This document shows positions 1 to 12,800 of a stretch of 64,000 nt of DNA, piece by piece; the first letter of the stretch is position 1, and each line of letters begins with the position of its first letter. The position numbers were made by a program, and so were the translations under genes. Below the pieces are notes generated by a model. That model did no database searches. It was not told where the DNA came from and saw nothing but the letters and a program-made list of their open reading frames with translations. Source of the stretch: Larus michahellis (taxonomy: Eukaryota > Chordata > Aves > Charadriiformes > Laridae). The stretch lies in contig NC_133896.1 in assembly GCF_964199755.1 (NCBI RefSeq), positions 103,012,301-103,076,300 of the forward strand, in the 5' to 3' direction.

Positions 1-3000
1 TGACGAGTCATGCCAATAGTCAGATCAAGAGGTTTGAACAACAAATCTAAATATAGCAGATAAAAAGAAATTGGAGAAACTGAAGGCTATTACCAAGGGC
101 ATTGCTAGCACAGCTGTTGGAATACATGAGGGAACGTAATAAAAATTGTTTGCAATATGAAAATGTCAGTAAAACCCTGTTGTTGCCTCTTGCAGTGATT
201 GATCTGACAAATAACTTGGGAACTTCTTACTCAAGCATTCTTTTACCTGTGCAGTGCACACTAGTGCCAGGGTATTTATTGTGTGTGAAGTTTTATTTTT
301 ACTGCGGAAGGTCAGATTGGATTCTTAAAAAATCAGTTGTCGTCTTCCCCTTCTCCTTTTCTATTTCATTTTGTCCATTAATAGAAGGGGGCATGAAGGC
401 TCTTTCCGGAGACTTCTCAGCCTCAGAGCACGTATCACTATCATGGTATCTGATGTAGAGCCAAGAGCAGTTTGTAGGAGGGCTCATTGGCTTTGGCGTG
501 GTTTAGATGTTTAAAAGGGGCACTGCATCTGGCCAGCAGCTCCCTAGAGTGGCAGAGGGACAAGACTCAGGTACACAGATGTCTTAGGCAGCTGTTGTAG
601 GTCACAGTCCTACAGATGGAGGCTGCTGGTGGATCTGTTGCGCACCACCTGATAGTCTCTTGCTAAAGAGGAAGAAAGAAATGCCAGCTGCAAAGATTCA
701 AGGGAGAAGCCTGGAAGAAGCAAAATCCAGATGTTAATTTGGTTAAGAGAGAAGGAGCAGCTGAACTGCTGGGCCAGCTGGGAGATACGCAGGGGGGCAG
801 GGGGGGGCATGTCTGGGAGGACCGTAACTGGTGAAAGAGGCTAGAACACAGAAATGCGCACCTTCCTCTAACAAAACCTCTATTTGCCAACCTGACCAAG
901 CATTAGGGGAATCAATATATCTAAAAGGGCTGTATCTATTCACTTTGCTCTATCTACCGATATTTTAAGTGAGGGTGTTGTGTGGATCCAGATGATGCCT
1001 TTGGTGACAGTTCTTTTATGTTTTACAAAAAAGCTAAGGACTTTATATGGAAACCTTTTTTTTTTTTTTTTCCTTGAAACTCAGAGTGAATAAATGGCCC
1101 TTAAAGTTAGTTACGTAGTTCCTTTGGATGCTCCTACTGTCTGTCAACCCTCAGCATTATTGCAGCAGAGACAACATTCTAGGTGCCATATGACTAGTGA
1201 AGACAAATCTCATTTTCAGGAGTTCTTTTTCTTTTCAAGACAAGATCTGCTTATGATTTGTTTGGTGATTTACCAACCCTCAATGCGTGAGTGTGTTTTT
1301 TCTGGGCTTTTTAAAATAATAATTTAAAGAGTGGCAACTACTCAAATCATAAGGTATCCTTCATTGGATTCACCTGAGTTTATATCTCCTACAGGCTATT
1401 GCAACTTGGTGGTTTGATTCATTAGGAGTGTCCTTTTAGATCCTTATCTACAAACGATGTAAGATGGCTTACAGCTCTGTCCTGGAGTCATGCCTTCAGC
1501 TCTCAAGTTCCCTATTTTATTCCTTGTGCAAGCTGCTCTGCTGATAGATGTGTAAGTGTTATAATGGGGGTGGGGGGAGGGAAGAAGAATCAGGTGAGTG
1601 CCCTGCAGCCGTAGTGAATTTCACAAGAGAAACAGCCATGTAAATACTTCTATTTCAAATTCTTGAAGAGATGCCTACACCCAACAGCTTTGTAAAGGAC
1701 AACAAAGTAAAGTAGAAGGTTGGTTTCCACATAGATTTAGGGCTTTAAAAAGTACGTGAGAAGTGCCTGAGAGAAAATGTTAAAAACTTTGCAAAATATG
1801 ATGATGTTTCTTGTGAGTGTCTGTATCTGTCTTGGCAAGTGGAAATGTTGCCAAACAGTAGCTTCACACTTTTGCTTATGTGACTACAAGAGAAATATTT
1901 GGCTGCGGAAAAACTTTGCTGTGAGCATGTGTTAGCCCAGGTTATCTAGCACGGGCTCAGGATTCCTGCAGCCCGACTCAAAGAGGGCTCGGAGCAGCCT
2001 CTCTGCTTTAAGGAAATATTCCAAGGTAAGTGTTTGACAGAACAATGATTCTTTTAACTCTAGAAAAAAGAGTTGCATCCCTTTAAGCTCTGTTTAGAGA
2101 ATGGGACTTGCCTGAATTTGTCCTTCCATTTCTACTGCTGGAGAGTGGTATTTCCAAGCCTTTCTTCCCTCAGCTATAGCAGCTGAAGAATTTGGGCAGG
2201 ATCCCAGAAGAACTGTCTGTGGAAAGAGCGTGTGTCTGTGCACTGACTGCTGCACAGCAGCATGACTCAGTTATGTGAGTGTGGGTGCTCTGGAGGATGT
2301 CATGGAGTGCAATTAGCTGGCTGGTGCTCGCAGGTTGGCACTCCTGAAAGGCAGAGAAGATTCCCTGAAGAACTTGTAGCCCCAGTATAGATGATGACTG
2401 AAGTCTTGAAAAAACGTTACATGTGACTGTAAACAGCAGATGGAGCAGGACTGTAGGCACTAAAGCCATGGGAGGTTTCCTTGCTCAGCCCACTGGTTAC
2501 ATACCAAGTGGGTCAATGGTTTATTGTAGCTGTTTCATAGCATGTCGTTCAAACCACTGGGTTATATGAGGAAGATGAGGAGTAATGACATCTTCTACCA
2601 AATTGTTTTAGACCATGGAGGAATTACTTTCGATGTCATATGAATGTAAAGGTTCAGAGGACTTGCGGGTGGAGGAAAGTGTGATAATTTCAACACCAGA
2701 GCTCCACTGAAGGGAGAGAAAACATGCTCATTGGATAGCCACATGCCTCAATAGGTCAGAAGCATATTTGTTGGGTGTAGATGATGTTTAGCTTTGTAGA
2801 TAGAAGGAAGAAAAATTACTACTAAACCACTTCCTTTGAATGTTACATTCAGCAAACATCGCCTTATATAAAGAAAAAAGGAAGACGTTAAGGCAATAAG
2901 ACAAACGTTAATCATAATTGTCTTTCTTGGATCACTGTTAAGCAGCTGTCTTATTCATTGCTTCATTTCCACTAGGGGCCAATGAATTGGAATTACAGTA

Positions 3001-4099
3001 CTTTTATAGCTGCATCTGCCTGAGCCCACTTTGGAAATGTTAGCTCATCAGCAGGAAGCCACTCTAAAACGCTCCACCTTGCGTGTCTCTGATTCAGCAC
3101 AACCAGTATGCAGAGAAAGCACAGATATTTTTTTCTCTCAGATAGATAAACTGAAAAAAGGACTGCTGTTGAGTGGTACTGCTGGCACACGGGTCAGGGA
3201 GCATGGACTCACCTCATGGGATGTGGTGGATTGCAGCTTGGTTGCAAGCAGTCTTGGAGGGTGAGTATTGTCTGTGTGTGGGAGGGTCCACACAGCTCGA
3301 CTGGAAACTTAAGATCAAACTGTTTCATAACTTTTCTGTTGTTTTCTTTTTCCAGCTGGGCTGTTTGCACTAGGATCTCCTTTTTAGTATTGCAACATGT
3401 GTGTCTCCCTCATTACTTTCCTCCTCCACCTCTGTGACTCAGCAAAGACTTGCATAAAAAAGAAAAGAGAATTAACTTGTCAAGTACTCAAAAGTTCTTA
3501 AGGTTGAAGAAGTGATGGAAATGCATGTTCAAATGTGAGTAATCCTGTTTTTTGTCCTTTGTCTGCAATGGATGTTGTCAGCCTGGTGTTGTATCTGAGC
3601 CTGACGCACGGGAAATAAGCATAGTGTCGGCATAAGGCCATACCAGCCGGGTAAGTTATTGGCTGAAACCAGGCCTTGGGGGTTCTTAGGTCAAGATTCA
3701 AGGTAGTTTCAATTGCTGTTGGAAATTTCAAGACATGTTCTCGGCTTCTGGATCAAGAGGCTAAATCATTCATTGCACACAAACCTACTGTGCCGGCAGC
3801 CAGGTGTTTTCAGGCTCACTGGAAACATTATACAGAATACTATAGGAATAGTGTGTCAGGTGTAAGGGAGGCTGAGCCAGTTAGTTGTGCTGAAGAGCTT
3901 TCCAACTCTTTGGAGGAAAGTAAATTATACAGAATGTCTCAAGGGCGATCAATGAATGTCAGTTGCAGCACAACGTACTTGCTAATCCAGCTATGGTGTG
4001 CCATCAACTGGATGGGACATTTGCAAATCTTCTGGGTATAGATGTTCACTGCACGTGCTCACAGGAATGAGGACTCACTTTCCTGCATCTGATGGGGGG
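1..4099. other. Unannotated host DNA, no gene seen
   Basis: AT-rich vertebrate sequence with scattered stops in all frames. The open frames here, the longest about 120 codons, have no recognisable domain, no convincing splice context and ordinary composition. Short T-runs occur near 1059-1071. I see no repeat family I can name. It is most likely intron or intergenic sequence. Confidence 0.6.
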
Positions 4100-4395
4100 A
4101 GTAAAGAAGACAGAGCCAAACTTCTCGGTGGTGCCTAGTGGCAGGACAAGAAGCAGTGGGCACAAACTGAAACGCTGAAAATTCCATCCAATTCCATAAG
4201 AAAATTTTTTTTACTGCTTGGGTGACTGAGCACTGACACAGGCTGCTCAGAGGGACTGTGGAGTTACCATTCTTGGAGATATTCAAACCCTGACTGGACA
4301 CAGTCCTTTGCAACCTGGTCGAGCTGACCCTGCTTGAGCAGGGTTGGACTAAATGGTCCTTAAATCCTCCTTCACACCTCAACAATTCTGTGAAA
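4100..4395 (+). mobile_element. CR1 LINE 3' end (non-LTR retrotransposon fragment)
   Basis: This stretch follows the 3' part of the avian CR1 consensus over almost its whole length. It contains the block around 'tctcggtggtgcctagtggc', the 'actgagcactgacacaggct' block, a 'cttggagatattcaaaccc' block, and the terminal 'gggttggactaaatggtcct' block ending in 'caattctgtgaa'. Orientation is plus, with the CR1 tail at the right-hand end. It is 5'-truncated, as most CR1 copies are, and has many substitutions, so it is an old inactive copy. The family assignment rests on recognising the consensus, not on an alignment. Confidence 0.9.
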
Positions 4396-4422
4396 ATGGA
4401 GTTGAGTTGTGTCAGACATGGA

Positions 4423-4498
4423 AGCTTGAATGAGGACAGCTTCAAGTAGAATTTGGATTAAGCTTGAATGAGGACAGCTTCAAGTAGAATTTGGATTA
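4423..4498. repeat. Perfect 38-bp tandem duplication
   Basis: The 38-bp unit at 4423-4460, starting 'agcttgaatgaggacagc', is repeated without a mismatch at 4461-4498. The second copy begins at the base after the first ends. The pair sits about 28 bp past the CR1 tail. With no differences between copies, the duplication is either recent or an assembly artefact. It contains no gene. Confidence 0.95.
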
Positions 4499-6399
4499 AG
4501 GCGGATTAGCTCAAAACAGAGCAACTGTTCTGGGTTTGTGAATATATGTAACAGTAGAGGATCTCCTTGTGATCTTCAGTCTTCTACAGGCTGCGCTCTG
4601 TGTGCTGCTTGGCGTAATGAGGATGTGTCACTGCAGACCCTGCTGGGCATTGAAGGGTATGTTCTTCAATGGCTTTCTTTCTTTGGAGGTCTCAAAAGAC
4701 AGCCTTAGGCAATTACTTGCTTTCACAAATTGGACTTTTCTGGATTTCACCAAGTATTCCACTGTGCAGGCCTTTCAATGTGTATTAAGGGGCTGTTTTG
4801 CCTGAAAATGTGGGTTTTTTTCTCTGCCAGAAGGTGGTAACATCTGCTTCTCTAAACTACATTATACTTGGAAAAAAGAAACCCTGTTTCATTTGGTTTA
4901 TGCTGTCAGGACTTGACTGATTTTTTCACAGCCTAGTAGATTAAAATCCACTATATTTAGTCTCTGTGAAAGCCAGTTAGTCTAGGCAAAAGAGAGAAAA
5001 ATCTGCAAGTACTTTCCGTACTTCAGTTACTGTCCATGAAGTGTTGTATTCAGGAGAGGAAAGTGTACCAGCAGTTTCCCCTCCCACTCAAACTTGAAGA
5101 TGGACATTGAGGGGATGCTTGAAAAGAGGCATAGGCTGGTTTTGTGCTCTACTAAAGCTGAAGTTTAGTTTTTCATGGCGTATTGCAACAGAACTGATGA
5201 CAATTTTGACTGAAATTTGGCTGCAAACATGTGTGAAGTGAGGCCACAATGAGGTGATAAAACCGAAGTAGATGAATCCTTGTCATAATGAGCACAAATG
5301 ATAAATGCATCGATAACTTCCAAGATCTTGAATCCAGCCATCATCAGGAAAAAAAAAAAAGTGCAATTGGCTCACAAACAAGTGTAGTAGGTGCGCAGTC
5401 AGGAATAGCATACATCTGACTGGCTTGTACTCCGTGTTTCTAGATCACCTACTTTTGAGGAGTTGCACAATTTCCCCATTTCCAGCTGCTAAACTCACAA
5501 TCTCCATCACTTTCAATCGGATCTACATCTGTAGAAACAAAACCAAACCGAATGATTCTCTGGAGCAAATGTTGCTAATTAAGAAACCTGGTGCCTTCGC
5601 ATTTGTTTATAGCTAGATGTGGAGTGGTTGGGTTTTTTTCCTAAATCATTTTTTAATTACCTCCCAAGCATTTTCCTTGCCTATGAAGGAATCTAATTGG
5701 TCTTATGGGACTGCAAGCAACACAGGGAAATGCACGCTACTTTTCAGTGGTTGCAACTGTGCACAAAACTTGAGGACACTGAGACTTGTGTTTTGAAGCT
5801 TTGGAAAGAGTGGGGTCTCTTGGTCATTTTAGCCCTGTAACCTGCTTATTTTGTGAGCTCAACCGCTTTGTAAGGCCCCAGGACTGATTCTTATTAGGCT
5901 TTGCCTGAATTTCTCTTAGCCAGCCTAGAGTTTTAGTTTTGTTGGTTTAGCTGCAATCATAATGTTTTTTTTAATGATAAGGAGTCTATTGCCTAATTTC
6001 TTTTGCTCTTGCTCCATTTTGCATAACCATAATTTTATACAGGCAATTGTAACGTAGTTATTGTAATGAAACATTTACAGCCATAGCGTTACATAACGTG
6101 GGGTAATGCAGACGTGGTATGACAGTAGAGGACACCAAAGAGATCACGGGATGTGGTGGAGAGGAGTAGAGGCACGGGACGATAACAGAAGGGGGCAAAG
6201 GATAATACTGGAGGCCTTGGGGCTATTGACAGTTTAACCACGCTCAGTTAAAGAACTGCAGAGTTGGACAAAAACATCTTTAGTGGGAGCAAAGACAACA
6301 GGTATCAGACTTATGTAGAGAGAGAGTCTCTTACCTATAGCAAATCAAATGTAATATCAAATTGCATATCAATGAAGAAAGATTACAGTGTAAAATTGT
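4499..6399. other. Unannotated host DNA, no gene seen
   Basis: AT-rich sequence without a recognisable coding exon or named repeat. It includes an A-run near 5350-5360 and T-runs. The open frames are short and have no domain character. Confidence 0.55.
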
Positions 6400-6840
6400 G
6401 TTAGAAAATGTATGAAGACACTCAAACGCGGGCCCTGGAGGGAAAAGGAAGAAACCATTGGCAACATCCTCCTCAGCAAACGGGAGGAAGAAACCCCATC
6501 AAGGAGCAAGATGCTCCTCCTAGCAAAAGGCTGGGGATGCTAACAACTTGTTGCCACCCTGGTTCCCTGTTCTCCCCCACCAGCTGATTCTTGAGGCTGA
6601 CTCACTGTCACGCTTGAGAGCCAGAGGGGCAGGGTGAGGGAGAGCAGAACACCAGAGAACGCTTTTGTATAGCAATCTTTGACTGAATGACTGAGCTGTG
6701 CATTGTATTGTTTGGATAATTTGGACTCCAAAGGTTAGCATCGTTGTAACTGCTCTGTAATAACAGTTTATTGTATTTTAGTTAGGCTGTTAAGATTTTA
6801 ATTAGTCCAACAATAAATTCTTGGCTTCCGAAACGAAGGG
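6400..6840 (+). mobile_element. Possible old LTR-like remnant (weak)
   Basis: A GC-rich, purine-rich block at about 6425-6520 is followed by a pyrimidine-rich 'ctgttctcccccaccagctg' stretch. An AT-rich end follows that carries 'caataaattcttggcttccg', a possible polyadenylation signal followed by an LTR-like end. This order resembles a decayed avian ERV LTR. I could not define TG/CA ends or a target duplication, and I do not match it to a named family. It may equally be unique sequence. Confidence 0.25.
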
Positions 6841-9800
6841 TTTCCCCTTTTGCCCATAATTAGACTTTGAGTGTAATAACTTGTCACGTAGGTATTGCAA
6901 GGATTGAAGAATGACAAGTGTGTTCGCAGAGAACAAACAAAGGACTGTGCTGATGCACTGAAAGAAATCACAGAGAGGAAGAGACAAAGCCAGAATGATC
7001 TTTGTCCCGATGACTAATGATAGAATACTTGCACTGTATTACTTCTGTTATTTTAGCAATCTCCTGAGAAACCCAGCGGGAGGTGTTCCTGGTGATGTAT
7101 GAAAGAAGCCAAGAAAAGTAACAGCTGTCTGAAAGAATTTTCCTGCGTTAGGTAAAGCAGGGGTATGATGAGGGGAAAAAAATGTTCAGCTGAGATAGCT
7201 TGTGTAATTCATGCCAATTTCTGCTCTTACTTTAGTTCACAGTTGATTTGCTTCATACCGTTTTCAGGGAGGGGAAGCACTAAAGGTCTGATTCTTTAAC
7301 GTTCCCAGTTTATTCTTGGTAATTTTTTTTTCCAGCTGGATAATTTCTGCAATGTGATGGAATTGGGAAATTGCCATGAAGCTGGCATCAACTCGAGCCA
7401 GCTACAAATTTAATCAAAGGCAACTGACAGATTAGGTACAACACTGTAATAAGACAGTAAGGAGATGTGAAGGAGACTCAATCCAGCACAGTACATGTTG
7501 TTTCTGACCTCCTTGAGAAGTGCTCCAACTCTCAGGCCGTGCATCTTTCTCATGAAAGCCCTATCGTAAACAGCTTCCAGCAGCCATGATATTTTAGAAC
7601 GATTTAGGTCATACATATCTGTCTTTACCTAGCGCTGGCACCTGAAATTACTGAGTAAACGATTATGTCAAACAATTTATTGCTATGTATTGTGATAATT
7701 CCTAAGCAGCAATCAAAGCCTGTCGTGTTATTTGGAGGTAATATAATGCCTTGGGCTTCTCAGAGAAGCTAGTTTTATGCTATATAGCTTTACTGGCTTT
7801 CTCTGAGACGCCTAATGGAAACTGATGATTGTTACTTAAGGCCAGAGGGGGTGAAAGATTACTTGCTTACATTGGAAAATTTGGAAACTAATTATTCCTT
7901 ATATTCTCAATATCTGATCTGGAATTTGAGGAGTGTTTCATGCATAGAATATAAACTTAAATAAACGCAACAACAAAAACAAACCTCAAACAAGGACAAA
8001 GTAAACAACTAAACATATATAACCTGACAACTAATGAGAATGAATCTGCTGGTAAGTGAAAAAGGTAAATTTGGGACTGTAACTTGCATCAACACTCGGA
8101 CGCTTTCTTGCTGCTCGTAGTTAAAAAAAATATATTCCATACTGTCTCTCTAAAAATCTTAGCAGTTCTAAAAAGTGTTAAACTAAAATTAAATTTTAGG
8201 GTTTTTTCCTCATAGTGACATGAAGAAAGCTTTTTTGTGTATCTAATTGTTTTAGTTTCTTTTGAAACAATTTTTTGGGGGGGAAGTTAAATGATTTGAT
8301 TTGCTCAGTCTGCATTTTCTGTGTTCACCCCAGGAAAATATTGTCCGTGTTACCAGGGATAGGAACCACACGGCAGTGCAGTAGCGTTGACAGCTTCAAG
8401 CTTTCAGTAAAGGTTAGCAAAACTAGAGGCATAACAGCAAGCTGTGACCTAGCTGCCAAGCAGGAAGAGAAATGAGATTGGAAACAGTACAGAAAACTCC
8501 CGTGGCTCTTCCACAGCATGTCAGTGCAGAGGGAACAAGTTGAGATCATGTTCTTCATGAGCACTGCTTCAGACCCCGCTTCAGTGCTGGCCTGGGAGGC
8601 TCATGCTCCAGACATTGGTGGCCTCTTCTCGAGCAGCGCATTGGGCAGGATGTAAAAGACCCCATTGCTACTGTTGGACAAGCCACACGTGCAGCTGGGA
8701 GTGACCTGGAGGAGCAACGCTCAGCTGTCCCGCGGTGGGCAGCAGCTTGGTTTCAGGGACACATGTCAGGCTGGGGCGGGATAAATCCTGTGCCATAGTG
8801 CTGCAGGCAGCGTCCCCGGGCCTTTCCCATGGTATCATCTTGAGCCAGGAAGGCTCAAGGCGAAGGATGAGATGCAGAAGGAGGGACGGGTGCAGCAACT
8901 CCAAGTACTGAGCTGGGTCTGTCTCTTTGGGGAGCTGGTGGGAGGGCTGAGACCCTCTCTTGGCTGCAGCGGCAGCCCCTGAGCTTGGGGCAGGGCAGGG
9001 ACACCCCAGGAGCATCACTTCCCCTGGGATGGGGGATGCCAGTGTCCACCCAGGAGGGGTGGAGCCATCTTGGTGTGCTTCTGAACACTGAGCCTGCAGG
9101 ATCAAACGCAACATTTGTATGCTGGAGCATACGGGAATAATGGTGATTAGTACAAAAACATGGCAAAGACCCTTGTGCTGTGATAGAGTTCTGCATCGTG
9201 CAGGTCCCAGCACCCTGCATGCCAGAGTGACCTGAACTCCACAGACCCAACTGTGACAACACTTCAGGCTCTGTTCTTGGAGCAGGAGGGCTGCTAGGAT
9301 GTAAGATTTTCCCCTTTGCCTACAAAGCAGGCGTTTTTCTGAGGCACAAAGGAATTGATCCGATCTGGCAGCAGGAGCCGGCACTTCCTTGTGCTAGACC
9401 GCAGAAGTCTTTGGTCAGTGTGTGTGGAACATGGTCAGGCAGACCTGCTTCGGTGACGGGTAACAAAAAAAGAAAATACTGTTTTGCCTTTACCTTATAC
9501 CAAGCTCCATGACATTGGTGGAGGGTGTGGGGGTGATGCATTTTTTTATTTGTTTGGTTGTTTTTTCCCCTAATGTAGAGAGGGACTCTCAGGTCAAAGC
9601 TGTGAAGTAAGTGCATGCTCTTCTTCTGCTATGAAATGAAGTGCTGACCTCAAAGTCTGGGGAGAGACGATCTGCAGAATGGCCTCCTCATGAATTTTCT
9701 TTAATCTAGAAAAGAACTTTCGCTTTCCAGCAATGCATCTGTTTCGCTTTCCAAAGTTGACAGCCACGCTGATTGAGTGCATTATTTGGTGCTACAGGAA

Positions 9801-12755
9801 TGCAGTTTAAGAGAAAAGGGACCTCATAAATGATTATTAATCCTTTGGCATCCACAGGTGCAGGTAGGTGGTAATTTGGTCTCCTCCACTGCATGAATTA
9901 TTCACAGATTTTTTTAGAATTTATAGGTAGACATTGAATGATTCTTCTGTACCCAGATGAGACGAATGATTGAAACAAACATAAAAACCAGGAAACAACA
10001 AAAAAACTTGCCTCTACTCCAAAGTGAAAAGTCAGTATATATTCTCATAATGATTTGGGGGGTTATATCTTAAATCTTTGAGTCGTGATAAGCTGTGTAG
10101 TGAATTTAAACAAGGGGAAGGAGTTTAACACGATGGGGAAATATAAAGGAAATAATGAGCTTGGTACTACTTGGAGGCTGGTGTGATATAGGTATATATT
10201 CCTCCTGCAGATATTTTCTTGGAGAAAGAGAGTCTATTTCAGATGGAGGCGGTTAGGCATAAAGTATAGCATTAAGTCTTCAGCCTGGAGGTGTCATTGA
10301 TTTATTTGGGGATGATGACTGATTATGTTCTAATGATGTTTTGGAAGACATGAAATGAAGTGCACTCCACTACGTGGATGACCCTTGGCTTTAAATTCCA
10401 GCAGATGACAGTTACTGGCACATCAGTGAGGGGACAGAGGGAAACTGGCATGCTGTGCCGGCATAATCACTGTGAAGCTGTGTCGTCTGTTTGAGTTCAG
10501 TAGCAAACTCTGCAAGAAGTCAGAGGAAGCTGTAACTAAGGGGTGGGTGGGATTAACAGAAATGCCTTTGACGTTCTTTATAGAAGTAGCTTTGATATTT
10601 TTAAACATCCTGGTCTTTTGTTGAGAAGCTGGATCACGTGAGGTTATCTGTTCTGCTCTTTGTCCATTTTTTGTCATTCATTCCTTCTGGTCTGTGATAC
10701 ATGCGTAGTTTGGTTATCCGCAGTTCAATTGCTACTCCTCCAGCAATCACTATTCTGTTATTGTAATAGAAACCGCTTTGCTTAGCCGCTCTGTGCCTGC
10801 TCCTCTTTCCTACTTCATTTTCTGAAGATAAAGATGCCAAACAAGCAATAGTTGTGATTCTTGGAGACCTCTGGGGATGTGCTAAATCAGAGATATGCTT
10901 GAAAACATGGATTTCCTTTCAAAATAGTTGCTGAACACACTATTAAAAAATTAGACATACGTCTTATAACTCCCTCCCAATAGTGTGACAACCAGTGGGA
11001 ACAAAATTTGGGAAGTCTTCACTGTTGTAAGTCATCTCTCTCCAACACAAAGAGATAGCATTAATGAATCAGCTTGTGGAAATACCAGGAGTCCTTTTAA
11101 AGTGTGAGGGTAAAAGCTTTTTAATCTACCTCTTTATAATGTGAGATCTGATTTCAGTTTACACACATCTGTTGTATCTTCACTTGCACTAATGGCGACA
11201 AAGGTGCAATATTCAATGGTGTAACCAGAAGTATTATTTATAAAGGTGTTTGATGTTAGCTCCTCTCTCCGCTTGCTGTGCAGCAAGAGTACTATATCCA
11301 GATTTGAACATCATACATTGAGAAAGAGAAGGACCAATTGAGCCTTGAAGAGGAAAATGAGAAGACAAGGTCTAGGAAACTTGTGGTCACCCACAAGCAC
11401 CTCAAAGAATAGACTGAGAGGAAATGTAACAGTAGTCTTCAAATATGTAAGAAGATCTTGCCATATAAAGGGATACGTAATTTTTTCTTTGTGTCCTTAG
11501 TGGATAGGTGGGAACATATACTGAACACAGGAGATTCGGGATGGACTTGAGTAAAGCTTGCTAATGATAAAGACAACAAAGCCTCAGCGAAGGTGGCATG
11601 CAGTGGCATAGCTGTGGAGTCTACATTAATGAAAGTTAAAAAACAAACCAGGAAGGAGTCTGTCTGGAATATCTATAATTAATAGGTGTTGTTAACTCTG
11701 CCTTGCTGCCTTCAGTCCCTTCTTAAAATTTTATATGATACGTCTGTGTTATATATAATGTATTTTTTCTGTTAGAAAGTTGTTAGTAGATTGTGTGTGT
11801 TCAATTACAGTCATTTGTCAGTAAATTACCCTTCCATGTTCTGTTAGTAATAGTATTATGCAGCTCTAATATGTGAAGACCATAATGCATACTGGGAGTT
11901 TTAGCAGGCTATAAAAGCCTGTAGGAAGTCCTCATGCTAACAAGCCTACAACCTGAACAATAAACAGGTGAAAAACATGAGACAGCGTATAATAATTTTT
12001 GCAGAAGGCCAAGTTTCCGTTAAAAAGATGTGACCTGAAAGATGTCTTTTGAGTCCAGGTACCAATTTGCTGTTTGTGAGTGGAGGGAACTTCTAGTGAG
12101 GCTGGAGATGGTAAGTCTTACAGGGTTTCTTTCTGTTTAGTGGCTGATTATAGCTTAAAAATCTTAGCAAACCTGAGCTCAGAAATTATCTGTTGAGAGA
12201 GATGAGAGAAAGGAGATTTTTCTCTTAGCGTGTGAGAAAGAGAACAATGTAACTCAGCCATATGGGCTTTGTGCTTACACGTGTTTTGGCTCTGTGGGGG
12301 ACACCATTCTCCAACCTGTCAAAGCTCAGCATACAGCAAAAGTTCTGTTGTAACTGATATTCTTTTTATGAGCAATCAATTTGTCTGGAGCCCGAGCCTT
12401 TAAACCCGGCTGACAGGAAAATTCTCTGCTGAGAGCTGACTAGCAGACAAACAGCACTGGAGTTTTAAGTATTTCTGATATCTCTGAAGGATTTGGGCTT
12501 CCTTTATAACATCTTAATTATAAAAGCTATGCTTTTAGGATTGCTTTTAATTAAATACTCTTGTTTAGTTTCTTCCTGGCATGTGTATTTTCCAACTATG
12601 GCCAACACTGGCTAGCCAGAGGAGATCCCTGCAGACAGAAAATCATTTAGATGATAGTTTATTTTACTATATGCTTAACTCTTTGTGTACAAATGCGTGT
12701 ACACATGCATTGAATCTATCAAATGGAAATATCAAATATAGTTCAATTTGACAAT
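6841..12755. other. Unannotated host DNA, no gene seen
   Basis: Mostly AT-rich with no recognised exon. A GC-richer patch at about 8580-9300 contains a 238-codon open frame on the minus strand (8668-9384). Its translation is low-complexity and Ser/Leu/Pro/Ala/Cys-rich, overlaps another open frame, and shows no domain I recognise, so I do not call a gene. An A/C-rich simple stretch lies near 7960-8020. Confidence 0.5.
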
Positions 12756-12800
12756 TTTTATGGGTGCATTCCAGCTCAAGATACTCTATGATTCTTTCAC
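12756..12800 (+). mobile_element. Short CR1 3'-tail remnant
   Basis: The run 'gcattccagctcaagatact' followed by 'ctatgattctttcac' resembles the final CR1 segment, in which a 'ccttccaac' block is followed by repeats of 'attctatgatt'. Only some 45 bp can be recognised. Everything upstream that should belong to CR1 is either missing or too decayed to see. Confidence 0.5.

Noticed and set aside
8668..9384. Minus-strand 238-codon frame
   Set aside because: Lies in a GC-rich patch, overlaps another frame, has low-complexity composition and no motif. No splice or promoter context.
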